From an uncultured Tropicimonas sp. (GTDB taxonomy: Bacteria; Pseudomonadota; Alphaproteobacteria; Rhodobacterales; Rhodobacteraceae), in assembly GCA_947497945.1 (NCBI GenBank), contig CANMIP010000005.1, forward strand, positions 124,001-188,000: DNA of 64,000 bases, given 5' to 3'. The position numbers and the translations under genes are program-made. Below, one piece after another: positions 34,460 through 43,238 of the stretch (position 1 is its first letter; every line of letters starts with the position of its first letter). The notes beneath the pieces are model-generated. The model did no database searches and was not told the DNA's origin. It saw only the letters and a program-made list of their open reading frames with translations.

Positions 34460-37400
34460 TCAGGCGACGAGCCGGGCCTCGAAGGATTTGGCCGAGTAGC
34501 GCGCGGCGGCATAGGCCTTGCGGCCGTCTTCCGTCTCCAGTTCCGGGAAGACATCCAGCAGCTCGCCGAAGATCTCGCGCGTCTCGGGGGCCGCGACCAT
34601 GTCGCCCGGCTGGAAGCTCTCGCTCCAGCAATTGTCGGCAAGCACGATCTCATGGGCGTCGAACATGAAGTGGATATAGTCGATCTTGTCCGACTCGATC
34701 CGTTCGATCCCGTCGCGATGGGTCAGGTCCTTTGCCTTGACCAGCACCTCAGGCTCGCCCAGCAGCAGCTGTGAGGCGCTGTTGGCAAAGAGGAGGCGGT
34801 GCTGCGGCGAGACCATCATGTCGCGATCCGGCACGTTGGGTCCGAGGGCGCCGCGGCGGATGCGGATCGGGCGCAGGCGCGGGTTGGCCAGGAGCTTGAA
34901 GCGGTCAACCGTGCGGACACCGATCCAGCGGATGGGGCGCAAGCCGCTGTCGCGGGTCAGGACCATGTCCCCTTCGCGCAGCTCTTCGACCGGAACGTCG
35001 CCCTTGGCCGTCCGGATCAGCGTGCCCGGCGTGAAACAGGGGACAACGCGCTCGATCTCGCTGAACTCGGCGCTGCCGGTGATGTTGCCGTCACTGTCCA
35101 GGAAATTGACGATGCCGGATTCGGCGCCGGTCCACTGCACTTCCAGCGGCCCGACATGGTCGCTGAGGTCGAGCGTGTCATCATCGGTGCCGCCTTCGCC
35201 ACCGATGATGACATCGCCAGCGCCGATATTGATGAAGGTGTCTGCATCATCGCCACCGGAGAGCTGGTCGCCGGCATCCCCCGTGACATCGGCATCGCCG
35301 GACAGCGTGTCCGCCCCGTCGCCGCCGAAGACAAGGTCACTTCCCGCACCGCCGAAGAGGCTGTCCGCTCCGCCGCCGCCATCGATGGAATCGGTGCCGG
35401 CCTCGCCGTAGATCGTATCCTCGCCATCGCCACCAAAGACGACATCCGCGTCCTCGCCGGCATAGACGGTGTCGTTGCCAGCCCCGGCCAGGATGATGTC
35501 CTGCTCGCCGGTCAGAGGAAAGACGGCGTCATCGCCATCGACCATGTCGCCATCGGGGTCACCGGTATAGGCGGTGTCGATGAGATCGTCGGCGTTCGTC
35601 CCTTCGACGATGCCGTCCAGCGAGTCCATGCTGGGGGAGGTTTCGGCCGGCAGTGCCGGCTGGTTGGAGCTGTCCCCATCGCCGCCAACCACGTAGACAT
35701 GCTCGATTTCCGAGAAGCTCGCCGTGCCGGTAACGTTCAAGTCGTCATCGTAATAGGTGATCGTGCCGGCCTCGGGGTCGGTCGGATCGTATTCCACCGT
35801 TGCCGCGCCGCCGACGATCAGGATGTCGTTGTCATCGCCGCCTTCGCCGCCTTCGATCACGTCATTGACGCCCGCGACGATCACGTCGCCGTCGTCGCCG
35901 CCAAAGAGGAGGTCGGCATCCGTGTCGTTGCCGCCGTCGAGGAAGTCGGCGCCCGCGCCGCCGGAGATGGTGTCCACGCCCTCGCCACCGGAGATCGTGT
36001 CGCCATCGGCTCCGCCGTCGAGCGTGTCGTCGCCGAGACCGCCGAGGATCGTATCCGCGCCGTCGCCGCCATCGACCACGTCGGCGCCATCGCCGGCGTC
36101 GATGCTGTCGGCACCCGCGCCGCCAAGGATCGTGTCGATCCCGTCGCCGCCCTCGATCGTGTCGTCACCGGAGCCACCAGTGATCGCGTCATCGCCGCCC
36201 GCGCCTTCGAGGATCTGCGACACGCCGGAGGCCGAGGCGTCGATCATGTCGGCCAGGTCGGAGCCGAGGATACGCTCGATATTGGTGAAGTCGGCCGTGC
36301 TGGCATCGGAGGTGGCATTGGCATCGCCGGCCTCGTCACCGGTGAACGTGACCTCGACGCCGCTGGTCATGGCCGAGAAATCGAGCGTGTCGAGATCCTC
36401 GCCGCCTTCGCTGCCATCGACGGTGTCGGTGCCGAACCCGTCCTCGAAGAGGATCTGGTCCTGGCCGTCGCCGCCGGTGATCGTGTCATTGCCGGTGCCG
36501 CCGGTCAGCACATCGTCGCCGCTGCCGCCATCCAGCGTGTCGTCGCCCGCGCCGCCGAGCAACGTGTCGCCGCCCCAGTCGCCCGAGAGCGTGTCATTGC
36601 CCGCGCCGCCGTCCAGAAGGTCGGCACCGGCGCTGTCGAATGTCTGGGTCGATCCGTCAGCGGGGCTCTCGAAGACATCAAGGATGTCGTCCGTTGCCGG
36701 GTCCAGTACCATCCAGGTCGTGCCGTCGGTCGTGGCTTCGGTGGTCGATGCACCGGCCGCCAGCGTGCCGTGGGAGACGAAACTGCCCGTGGCGTCGATC
36801 TCGACAAGCTCGATATCGTAGGGCGAGAGGTTCTCGAAGGCGACCGAGGTCGCGGTGCCGCCGGTGGAGGCATAATCGGTGGGATCGACCGCAAGCTGAT
36901 CGCCATAGATCACGTCGTCGCCGGCGTTGCCCGAGAGGGTGTCGTCGCCCTGGTCGCCATGGATCAGGTCGTTGTCGGTCTCCACGGAGGTGAAATGCAC
37001 ATCCGTGAGGTAGACAACCTGCCCGCCGGTCGAGCCGTTTTCGTACACGATCTCGATCTCGGAGACCGGCCCGGCGATCTCGACCAGCACCGAGCCATTG
37101 GCGATGCCGGCGGAGTCGTTGACCGGCCCACCGGTGATTGTGTTGTCGCTGACGGTGTCGTCGCCGGCGGCGGTCAGCGTCACCTCGACCGGGTTTCCGT
37201 CCGCGTCATAGGCGTTGACGGTGACGATATCTTCCCAGCTCGAGCTGTCGATATCGTTGATCCGGAAGCTCACATCCTCCATCGACTGGTCGGTGGAGAT
37301 GGAGACCGTGGCCACATCCGCGCCGCCATCGCCGCCCAGGGCGAGGGTGGAATTGGTCGCAAAAGGCTCGTCCGTATCGACATATTGCGTCGTGGCAGAG

Positions 37401-38965
37401 GTCTGGGCCGAGGTCAGCGCGCCGTCATCGCTCACGTTGACGGTTATGTTGGCAAGGCCAGTGTTCTGGGTGAAACCGGCCGTTGCGTCGATCCCGGTTC
37501 CATCGGCGGTCCAGTTCAGGCTCTCGGCGGCCGAGGGCAGCGTGTCCACACCGCCGGTGACCGTGTCGTCGCCCTCGCCGGCATAGACGATGTCGTCACC
37601 GCGCCCGGCTTGGATATTGTCCTCGTCGCCCGTGGTGCCGTTGATGCCGTCATCATTGTCGACCATCTCCAGCTGCGGATCGACATAGCTGGCATCGATC
37701 ACATCGTCGCTATCCGTGCCTTCGACAATGCCGTCCGGGCCGCCATTGATGACGAGGTTCTCGATCTCGGTGAAATCCGCCGTCGTGCCGTCGTTGAAAT
37801 AGATCGTGCCGGCTTCGATATCGCCGGACGCATATTCGACCCGGTCGACATCGCTGGCGATCAGCGTGTCATTGCTGTCATCGCCGCCTTCGCCGCCGAT
37901 GATGGTATCGCCGGAGCCGGCATGGAAGATGTCGCTGTCGTCGCCGCCCGACATCGTGTCGCTGCCCTCGCCGCCGGTCAGCGTGTCGGAACCGGTGCCG
38001 CCATCGAGGATATCGTTGCCGGCATCGCCGAACAGGATGTCATCGCCCTCGTCACCAAAGAGCGTGTCATTCCCTTCGCCGCCGCTTAGCGTGTCCGCGT
38101 CGTAGCCGCCGTGAAGGCTGTCATGGCCGGTGCCGCCGGAGAGGATGTCCTCGCCTTCCTCGCCATAGAGCGTGTCGCTGCCGGTGCCGCCATTGATCGT
38201 GTCGTTGCCCGTGCCGCCATAGACGGTGTCGTCATCGGCCGGGACGGCATCGAAATAGACATCGGTGACATAGAGCAGCTGGCCGCTGTCACCGGCATTC
38301 TCGTAGATGATCTCGATGCTGGAAACCGGCCCGGCGATCTCGACCAGGACGGAGCCTTCGGCGGAGGTGGCAGACGTGGAGCTGTCGCCGGCGGTGATCG
38401 TGTTGCCGCTGACCGTATCGTCGCCCTCGACCGTCAGTGTGACCTCGACCTGGTTGCCGTCGGCGTCATAGGCATAGACCGTGACGATATCCTGCCAGGA
38501 GCTGGCATCGATATCCTGGATCCGGAAGCTGACATTCTCGACCTCGTCCGAATACCCCGAGCCGCTGGTCGCGGCGAAGGAGATGTCGGTGGTCCAGGTC
38601 GAGCCGTTGCCAGAGCCGCGCAGGCCGAGATTGGATGTGTTCGAGAACGGATCGTCCGTCTCGGTATAGGTCGAGTTGGTCTCGACGGTGGCGGATGTGC
38701 CGATGCTGCCCTGGGTAAAGCCGACCGTGACGTCGATGACGCCGGTATTCTGGGTGAATCCGGAGGAGACATCCGTGCCGTCTCCGCCCTCGTCGGTCCA
38801 GGACAGGTTGAGTTCTGTTGACGCTGCGGTGTCCGGACCGGCCTGGATCATGTCATCGCCGGCACCTGCGTTGATCGTGTCGTTGCCGGAATCCCCGGTG
38901 ATCGTATCGGCCTGGCCCGTCCCGTTCAGGACGTTGTCGGTGCTGTCACCGTTGATCGTTGCCAT
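34460..38965 (-). CDS. RTX calcium-binding protein with C-terminal Hint domain
   Basis: Large acidic secreted-type protein (1501 residues). RTX blocks of G-G-x-G-x-D repeats occupy about 1-45, 240-390, 430-475, 665-700, 775-1125 and 1195-1290. Between them are two copies of a beta-rich module (about 51-240 and 478-662) sharing V-S-F-R-I-x-D-I-D and I-V-T-V-x-A-Y-D-A-D-G-N, and a short module at 704-772 resembling the VHL-beta fold. The C-terminus (1308-1460) is a Hint domain: Cys1310 in P-C-F-T-P-G-T, the S-P-Q-H-R block and a final H-E-I-V-L-A-D-N. Such proteins are typically exported by type I secretion without N-terminal signal; an ABC/MFP pair lies at 59269-62306. Asn-Cys protein splicing is not expected because the terminal His-Asn is absent. 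Function is unknown. Confidence 0.9.
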   Translation of the reverse strand: MATINGDSTDNVLNGTGQADTITGDSGNDTINAGAGDDMIQAGPDTAASTELNLSWTDEGGDGTDVSSGFTQNTGVIDVTVGFTQGSIGTSATVETNSTYTETDDPFSNTSNLGLRGSGNGSTWTTDISFAATSGSGYSDEVENVSFRIQDIDASSWQDIVTVYAYDADGNQVEVTLTVEGDDTVSGNTITAGDSSTSATSAEGSVLVEIAGPVSSIEIIYENAGDSGQLLYVTDVYFDAVPADDDTVYGGTGNDTINGGTGSDTLYGEEGEDILSGGTGHDSLHGGYDADTLSGGEGNDTLFGDEGDDILFGDAGNDILDGGTGSDTLTGGEGSDTMSGGDDSDIFHAGSGDTIIGGEGGDDSNDTLIASDVDRVEYASGDIEAGTIYFNDGTTADFTEIENLVINGGPDGIVEGTDSDDVIDASYVDPQLEMVDNDDGINGTTGDEDNIQAGRGDDIVYAGEGDDTVTGGVDTLPSAAESLNWTADGTGIDATAGFTQNTGLANITVNVSDDGALTSAQTSATTQYVDTDEPFATNSTLALGGDGGADVATVSISTDQSMEDVSFRINDIDSSSWEDIVTVNAYDADGNPVEVTLTAAGDDTVSDNTITGGPVNDSAGIANGSVLVEIAGPVSEIEIVYENGSTGGQVVYLTDVHFTSVETDNDLIHGDQGDDTLSGNAGDDVIYGDQLAVDPTDYASTGGTATSVAFENLSPYDIELVEIDATGSFVSHGTLAAGASTTEATTDGTTWMVLDPATDDILDVFESPADGSTQTFDSAGADLLDGGAGNDTLSGDWGGDTLLGGAGDDTLDGGSGDDVLTGGTGNDTITGGDGQDQILFEDGFGTDTVDGSEGGEDLDTLDFSAMTSGVEVTFTGDEAGDANATSDASTADFTNIERILGSDLADMIDASASGVSQILEGAGGDDAITGGSGDDTIEGGDGIDTILGGAGADSIDAGDGADVVDGGDGADTILGGLGDDTLDGGADGDTISGGEGVDTISGGAGADFLDGGNDTDADLLFGGDDGDVIVAGVNDVIEGGEGGDDNDILIVGGAATVEYDPTDPEAGTITYYDDDLNVTGTASFSEIEHVYVVGGDGDSSNQPALPAETSPSMDSLDGIVEGTNADDLIDTAYTGDPDGDMVDGDDAVFPLTGEQDIILAGAGNDTVYAGEDADVVFGGDGEDTIYGEAGTDSIDGGGGADSLFGGAGSDLVFGGDGADTLSGDADVTGDAGDQLSGGDDADTFINIGAGDVIIGGEGGTDDDTLDLSDHVGPLEVQWTGAESGIVNFLDSDGNITGSAEFSEIERVVPCFTPGTLIRTAKGDVPVEELREGDMVLTRDSGLRPIRWIGVRTVDRFKLLANPRLRPIRIRRGALGPNVPDRDMMVSPQHRLLFANSASQLLLGEPEVLVKAKDLTHRDGIERIESDKIDYIHFMFDAHEIVLADNCWSESFQPGDMVAAPETREIFGELLDVFPELETEDGRKAYAAARYSAKSFEARLVA

Positions 38966-39371
38966 GGACCCACCCCGTAAGCGTAGAATTTGTTGTTAAT
39001 TCTTTGCTTAGAAGTGGAATTGGCCAATTCATGGACAATGCGGCGGCGCAGCGCGGGCAATTTCACAGAAGCAGGCCTGATTGCGACAGATTCTTGCCGC
39101 ATTGTCTCCATGGGGCGGACAATCCTTGGTTGTGTTGGCGTATTTGCAGCGCAATTCGCGCCAGTTCGGGCGAGCCGGCGCGAGGATTGTTTCTGAATCC
39201 GCGCCAGTATGGCCCAGGTCGGCAGGAGTGGGGGCCGGCTGTTCTGCCCCGCTGCCGGTGCGGCTTCCTGGCCGATTTCAATGGCGATTGACATTGCATC
39301 CGATGCGCGCCGGAGAGAGATTGGGACGACCGCGCCGGATCTCGCCGGCGGGCCTTCATCCGGAGAGTCCC
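38966..39371. other. Intergenic region between RTX protein and aldo-keto reductase, with palindrome
   Basis: A 406-base spacer upstream of two divergent genes, with local AT-rich composition near the RTX start. It contains the perfect 14-base palindrome GAATTGGCCAATTC at 39017-39030, about 50 bases before the RTX start, a plausible regulator site. I see no coding signal; the overlapping frames lack ribosome sites and codon bias. Confidence 0.5.
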
Positions 39372-40403
39372 ATGACCTATATCGCCCATCCTGATCGCTA
39401 TTCCCGCATGAGCTACCGCCGCTGCGGTACCTCCGGTCTCAAGCTGCCGGCGATCTCGCTGGGGCTGTGGCACAATTTCGGCCATGACACCCCGCACCAG
39501 ACCAAGCGCGAGATCTGCCAGGCCGCCTTTGACCACGGCATCACCCATTTCGACCTTGCCAACAATTACGGCCCGCCGCCGGGCTCGGCCGAGGAAGCCT
39601 TCGGGGAGATCCTGCGGACCGACTTCCGCGACCATCGCGACGAGATGATCATCTCGTCCAAGGCCGGCTACCGGATGTGGGACGGCCCTTATGGCGAGAT
39701 GGGCAGCCGGAAATACCTGATCGCGAGTTGCGACCAGTCGCTCAAGCGGATGGGGCTCGACTATGTCGACATCTTCTATTCGCACCGCTTCGACCCCGAC
39801 ACGCCGCTGGAGGAGACGATGGGCGCGCTGGCCGACCTGGTTGTTGCAGGCAAGGCTCTCTATGTCGGTATCTCCTCTTACAACTCGGCACGGACGCGCG
39901 AAGCCGTGTCGCTGCTCGAAGAGATGGGCGTGCCTTGCCTGATCCACCAGCCGAGCTATTCGCTGCTCAACCGCTGGATCGAACGCGACGGGTTGAAGGA
40001 CACGCTGAAAGAGCTGGGTGTGGGCTCCATCGCCTTCTCGCCGCTGGCGCAGGGGATGCTGACAAAGAAATATCTCGGCGGCGTGCCCGAGGGCAGCCGG
40101 GCGACCAAGGGCGGCTCCTTCCGCGACGGTTTCCTGACCGAGAGCGCGCTGGACAGCGTCCGGGCGCTGAACGCGGTGGCCGAGCGGCGCGGGCAGTCGC
40201 TGGCGCAGATGGCGCTGGCCTGGGTGCTGCGCGAGGAAGGGATCACCACGGCATTGATCGGAGCGAGCCGTCCGGAGCAGGTGATCGACTGCGCTGGCGC
40301 GGTTGGCAATCTCGACTTCACCGCCGAGGAGCTGGCCGAGATCGACCGGCTGGCCTCGGAGGAGGACATCAATATCTGGGCGCAATCTTCCGAGAATGCC
40401 TGA
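39372..40403 (+). CDS. Aldo/keto reductase, L-glyceraldehyde 3-phosphate reductase type
   Basis: Soluble NADPH-dependent aldo-keto reductase of 343 residues. It follows the YghZ/Gpr pattern very closely, with Y-R-R-C-G-T-S-G-L-K-L-P-A-I-S-L-G, F-D-L-A-N-N-Y-G-P-P-P-G-S-A-E, the catalytic Tyr in that segment, S-S-K-A-G-Y-R-M-W-D-G-P-Y-G and L-I-H-Q-P-S-Y-S. These enzymes reduce L-glyceraldehyde 3-phosphate and other toxic aldehydes such as methylglyoxal. ATG 39372 has GGAGAG upstream. It stands alone, converging on the oxidoreductase at 40443 across a strong hairpin. Confidence 0.93.
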   Translation: MTYIAHPDRYSRMSYRRCGTSGLKLPAISLGLWHNFGHDTPHQTKREICQAAFDHGITHFDLANNYGPPPGSAEEAFGEILRTDFRDHRDEMIISSKAGYRMWDGPYGEMGSRKYLIASCDQSLKRMGLDYVDIFYSHRFDPDTPLEETMGALADLVVAGKALYVGISSYNSARTREAVSLLEEMGVPCLIHQPSYSLLNRWIERDGLKDTLKELGVGSIAFSPLAQGMLTKKYLGGVPEGSRATKGGSFRDGFLTESALDSVRALNAVAERRGQSLAQMALAWVLREEGITTALIGASRPEQVIDCAGAVGNLDFTAEELAEIDRLASEEDINIWAQSSENA

Positions 40404-40412
40404 CCCTGGCGC

Positions 40413-40435
40413 GGCCCCTCCGTCTTGGAGGGGCC
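40413..40435. terminator. Bidirectional hairpin between aldo-keto reductase and FAD oxidoreductase
   Basis: Perfect 9-base stem GGCCCCTCC / GGAGGGGCC with loop GTCTT between two converging genes. There is no clear T-run, so it acts as a hairpin terminator only by position. Confidence 0.6.
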
Positions 40436-40442
40436 CGCCGGT

Positions 40443-41486
40443 TCACAGATTGTCCTCGACGCGGAAGCGCTCGGGGATCTCGTCGCGCCCGTCGAGGATC
40501 AGGTCGGCCATGGTCTGAGCGACCTTTGCGGAGATGCCGAAGCCGATCTTGAAGCCGCCATTGGCCACGAAGCTGCCCTCGCGGCCCGGCCAGGGGCCGA
40601 GCATCGGGGCGCGTGTGCGCGAGCGCGGGCGCAGCCCGGCCCAGCGGTCGATGATCGGGGCGTCGGCCAGCGCCGGGCAGGCCAGCTTGGCGCGGGCGAC
40701 GACCTCGTCGAGCTGGCTGTCCGTGCTGAACGGGTCGTCATATTCGCGCTCGGTGGTCGAACCGATGGCGAGGGTGCCGTCGATATGCGGGATGCCGTGG
40801 GTCGATTCCGCGAGGTATTGCGGGGCGTTGGGGTTGTCGAGCTTCAGCAGGGCGGCCTGGCCCTTGATCGGCGCGCCGACCTTCTTGCCGAGATCCTCGC
40901 TGAGATCGGCGAGGCCCGCGGAGCCGGTGGCCCAGAGGGTCCGGCCCTCATTCTCCGCCTCGCCGATGACCAGCTCGCCGCCAGCGGCCTCGAAGGCAGC
41001 CGCCAGCGCGGCGCCGGCCTTGCGGGGGTGGAGCCGGGCGGAAAGGGTCTCGTGGATGAGCCAGCCGGAGGGGCTCACCGGGGCCCAGGCGCCGAAATCT
41101 TCGGCGCGAACGACGTTCCACTCCGCCTTGCCCTGCCAGAGCGTCTTTGCCTCTTCGCCGCGCTCGCGGGCGCGGGCAAGCCCCTCCTTGTCGAGGATCG
41201 GCTGCAGGCGGCCGGTACGGGCATAGCCGGAGGTAAGGCCGGAAGCGGCCTCGATATCCGCCCAGAACGTCTCCGCTTTTATCAGGGCTTCGAACTGGAA
41301 CTGTTTCTTCGGGTTCCAGCGTTCGGGCACATGCGGGGCGAGCGCGCCCACGATCCCGCCGGAGCAGCCAGCAAAGACGCCCGCCGTGTCGATCACGCGT
41401 ATTTTCGCGCCGCGTCGTTGCATTTCCCAGGCACAGGCCAATCCGAAGATGCCCGCGCCGCGCACTGTAACGTCTACCCTTGCCAA
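40443..41486 (-). CDS. FAD-dependent oxidoreductase, MnmC C-terminal-domain type
   Basis: DAO-family flavoprotein of 347 residues. The nucleotide motif reads V-R-G-A-G-I-F-G-L-A-C-A-W-E at the N-terminus; G-C-S-G-G-I-V-G-A-L-A-P-H follows, and the end has L-R-P-R-S-R-T-R-A-P-M-L-G-P and G-G-F-K-I-G-F-G-I-S. In many gammaproteobacteria the equivalent is the second half of MnmC, which removes the carboxymethyl group from cmnm5(s2)U34 in tRNA. It is head-to-head with the mnmD-like methyltransferase, 52 bases apart, which supports a split MnmC. Start TTG 41486 behind GGGAAAA; GTG 41465 is an alternative. A general D-amino-acid or glycine oxidase is the other reading. Confidence 0.78.
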   Translation of the reverse strand: MARVDVTVRGAGIFGLACAWEMQRRGAKIRVIDTAGVFAGCSGGIVGALAPHVPERWNPKKQFQFEALIKAETFWADIEAASGLTSGYARTGRLQPILDKEGLARARERGEEAKTLWQGKAEWNVVRAEDFGAWAPVSPSGWLIHETLSARLHPRKAGAALAAAFEAAGGELVIGEAENEGRTLWATGSAGLADLSEDLGKKVGAPIKGQAALLKLDNPNAPQYLAESTHGIPHIDGTLAIGSTTEREYDDPFSTDSQLDEVVARAKLACPALADAPIIDRWAGLRPRSRTRAPMLGPWPGREGSFVANGGFKIGFGISAKVAQTMADLILDGRDEIPERFRVEDNL

Positions 41487-41538
41487 GGTTTTCCCTTTCG
41501 CCCATGGTCCGCACGTTTTCCAGCGGGGTCTAGAACAG

Positions 41539-42213
41539 GTGACGGGCGAGGACCAGAGCGACAAAGTGATCTGGCGCGGCGGCGATGTGCCGGTCGCAAC
41601 GCGCTTCGACGACCCCTATTACTCGCTGGAGAACGGGCTGGCCGAGACGCGGCACGTGTTTCTGGCGGGCAATGACCTGCCGGGGCGACTGCGTCCGGGA
41701 TTTGTCGTCGCGGAGCTTGGGGTCGGGACGGGGCTGAACCTTCTGGCATTGGCATTGCAAGCTGAGGCGGCCGGGGTCACCGGAATTCGCTATGTCGGAT
41801 TCGAGGCGTTTCCGCTTGAGCGCCCCGAGCTGGAACGGGCCCTTGCATCTTTCGAGGACGTTTCCGCTCCGGCGCAGGATCTGTTGGCGCACTGGAACAC
41901 GGGTGGATTTGGTGCGCAGGTCGGGCCGGTCGCGGCGCAGATGATCGTCGGGGATGCGCGCGAGACCCTGGCGCGTTGGGACGGGCTGGCCGATGCCTGG
42001 TTTCTCGATGGGTTCGCGCCGGCGAAAAACCCGGAGCTCTGGGAGCCGGGGCTCATGGCAGAGGTTGGCGCGCATTCAGCGCCGGGCGGCAGTTTCGCGA
42101 CCTATACGGCGGCGGGTGATGTACGGCGCGCCCTGGCAGCGGCGGGTTTCGAGGTTGAACGGTTGCCGGGATTTGGCCGCAAGCGTCACATGAGCGTGGG
42201 GCGCAAGCCATGA
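41539..42213 (+). CDS. mnmD: tRNA (5-methylaminomethyl-2-thiouridine) methyltransferase MnmD
   Basis: SAM-dependent methyltransferase of 224 residues completing mnm5(s2)U at the tRNA wobble position. The SAM motif A-E-L-G-V-G-T-G-L-N-L-L lies near residue 60, and the D-G-F-A-P-A-K-N-P-E-L-W signature, near 155, is specific for MnmD/MnmC N-terminal domains. GTG 41539 gives the correct N-terminus; the frame opens earlier over the divergent gene. Here the methyltransferase and the FAD domain of MnmC are separate genes. Its stop overlaps the next gene as ATGA. Confidence 0.88.
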   Translation: MTGEDQSDKVIWRGGDVPVATRFDDPYYSLENGLAETRHVFLAGNDLPGRLRPGFVVAELGVGTGLNLLALALQAEAAGVTGIRYVGFEAFPLERPELERALASFEDVSAPAQDLLAHWNTGGFGAQVGPVAAQMIVGDARETLARWDGLADAWFLDGFAPAKNPELWEPGLMAEVGAHSAPGGSFATYTAAGDVRRALAAAGFEVERLPGFGRKRHMSVGRKP

Positions 42214-43079
42214 GCGCGAGGCAGGACACGCGGCTCGGGATCTTGCTGATGATCGGTACCTGCGTGTTGTTTTCGCTGCAGGACGGGATCTCGCGTCACC
42301 TGGCGGCGGAATACAATGTCTTCATGGTGGTGATGATCCGCTACTGGTTCTTTGCTGCTTTCGTGATGACGGTGACGGCGCGCCAGGCCGGGAGCCTGAG
42401 AGCGGCGGCAGCAACGGCACAGCCGGTCTTGCAGATCACACGTGGTGTGCTGTTGGCATTGGAGATCTGCGTCATGGTCACTGCCTTCGTGCTGCTGGGG
42501 CTGGTGGAGAGCCTGGCGATCTTTGCTGGCTATCCGCTGATCGTGGCGGCGCTGTCCGGGCCGTTGCTGGGCGAGCGGGTGGGCTGGCAGCGCTGGGTGG
42601 CGATCGGGATCGGTTTTGTCGGGATCCTAGTGATCCTCAAGCCGGGAGTCGGTGTGTTCTCTCCCTATGTACTGATCGCCTTGACCGCGGCCACACTCTT
42701 TGCGGTCTACAGCCTCCTGACCCGACGCGCGGCAAGGAAGGACGCCTCGGCGACCAGTTTCTTCTGGACCGGGACCGTCGGAGCCGTGGTGATGACCTGC
42801 ATCGGGCTGTTTCACTGGGAGCCGATGGTCCCGGCGGATTGGGGCTGGATGGCGCTGCTCTGCGTGACCGGGGCGAGCGGGCATTACCTGCTGATACGCT
42901 GTTATGAAGTGGCGGAAGCGAGCGCCGTGCAGCCCTTCACCTATTTGCAGCTCGTCTTCGGGTCGATGATCGGGGTCCTGGTCTATGGCGAAGTTCTGCG
43001 GGCGAATGTGCTTGCGGGAACCCTTATCGTGGTTTCGGCGGGGATCTTCACGCTTCTGAGGGAGGCGCGGAAGGCCTGA
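42210..43079 (+). CDS. EamA/DMT-superfamily permease
   Basis: Ten-helix inner-membrane protein of 289 residues with two EamA repeats (M-I-R-Y-W-F-F-A in the first and F-T-Y-L-Q-L-V-F-G-S in the second). Paralogue of the permease at 2675. The ATG overlaps the mnmD stop by four bases, so it is co-translated with the tRNA methyltransferase, although no functional link is evident. Transport substrate unknown. Confidence 0.85.
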   Translation: MSARQDTRLGILLMIGTCVLFSLQDGISRHLAAEYNVFMVVMIRYWFFAAFVMTVTARQAGSLRAAAATAQPVLQITRGVLLALEICVMVTAFVLLGLVESLAIFAGYPLIVAALSGPLLGERVGWQRWVAIGIGFVGILVILKPGVGVFSPYVLIALTAATLFAVYSLLTRRAARKDASATSFFWTGTVGAVVMTCIGLFHWEPMVPADWGWMALLCVTGASGHYLLIRCYEVAEASAVQPFTYLQLVFGSMIGVLVYGEVLRANVLAGTLIVVSAGIFTLLREARKA

Positions 43080-43134
43080 CGCAGGCTCCCGCCCGCGACA
43101 CGCGCGCTGTCGCGCTTGCTCGCGGTTGGGGGTG

Positions 43135-43154
43135 GCCGCGCCTTGCGGCGCGGC
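43135..43154. repeat. GC-only hairpin after the DMT permease
   Basis: Perfect 8-base inverted repeat GCCGCGCC / GGCGCGGC with loop TTGC, in the spacer where the DMT gene converges on slt. No T-run; possible terminator. Confidence 0.4.
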
Positions 43155-43238
43155 GGTTGCGCATCTCGCCCGGTGACGCGCGGGGCGGAAATCTCGGCAA
43201 GACGGAGAGCGAGGGCCGGGCGGCGGTTGGGAGCGGCA

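Noticed and set aside
34799-38089. 1096-codon open frame on the + strand
   Set aside because: It is the exact antisense of the RTX gene. The strong Gly/Asp codon repetition and GC3 bias keep the opposite strand open, and there is no ribosome site or recognisable domain.
35000-38950. Regularly repeated short units that could suggest a CRISPR array
   Set aside because: The units code in frame for G-G-x-G-x-D calcium repeats and vary at the DNA level without unique spacers.
43081-43238. Possible structured RNA in the GC-rich spacer before slt
   Set aside because: Only a single GC hairpin is clear and there is no T-run or conserved motif; composition alone explains it.
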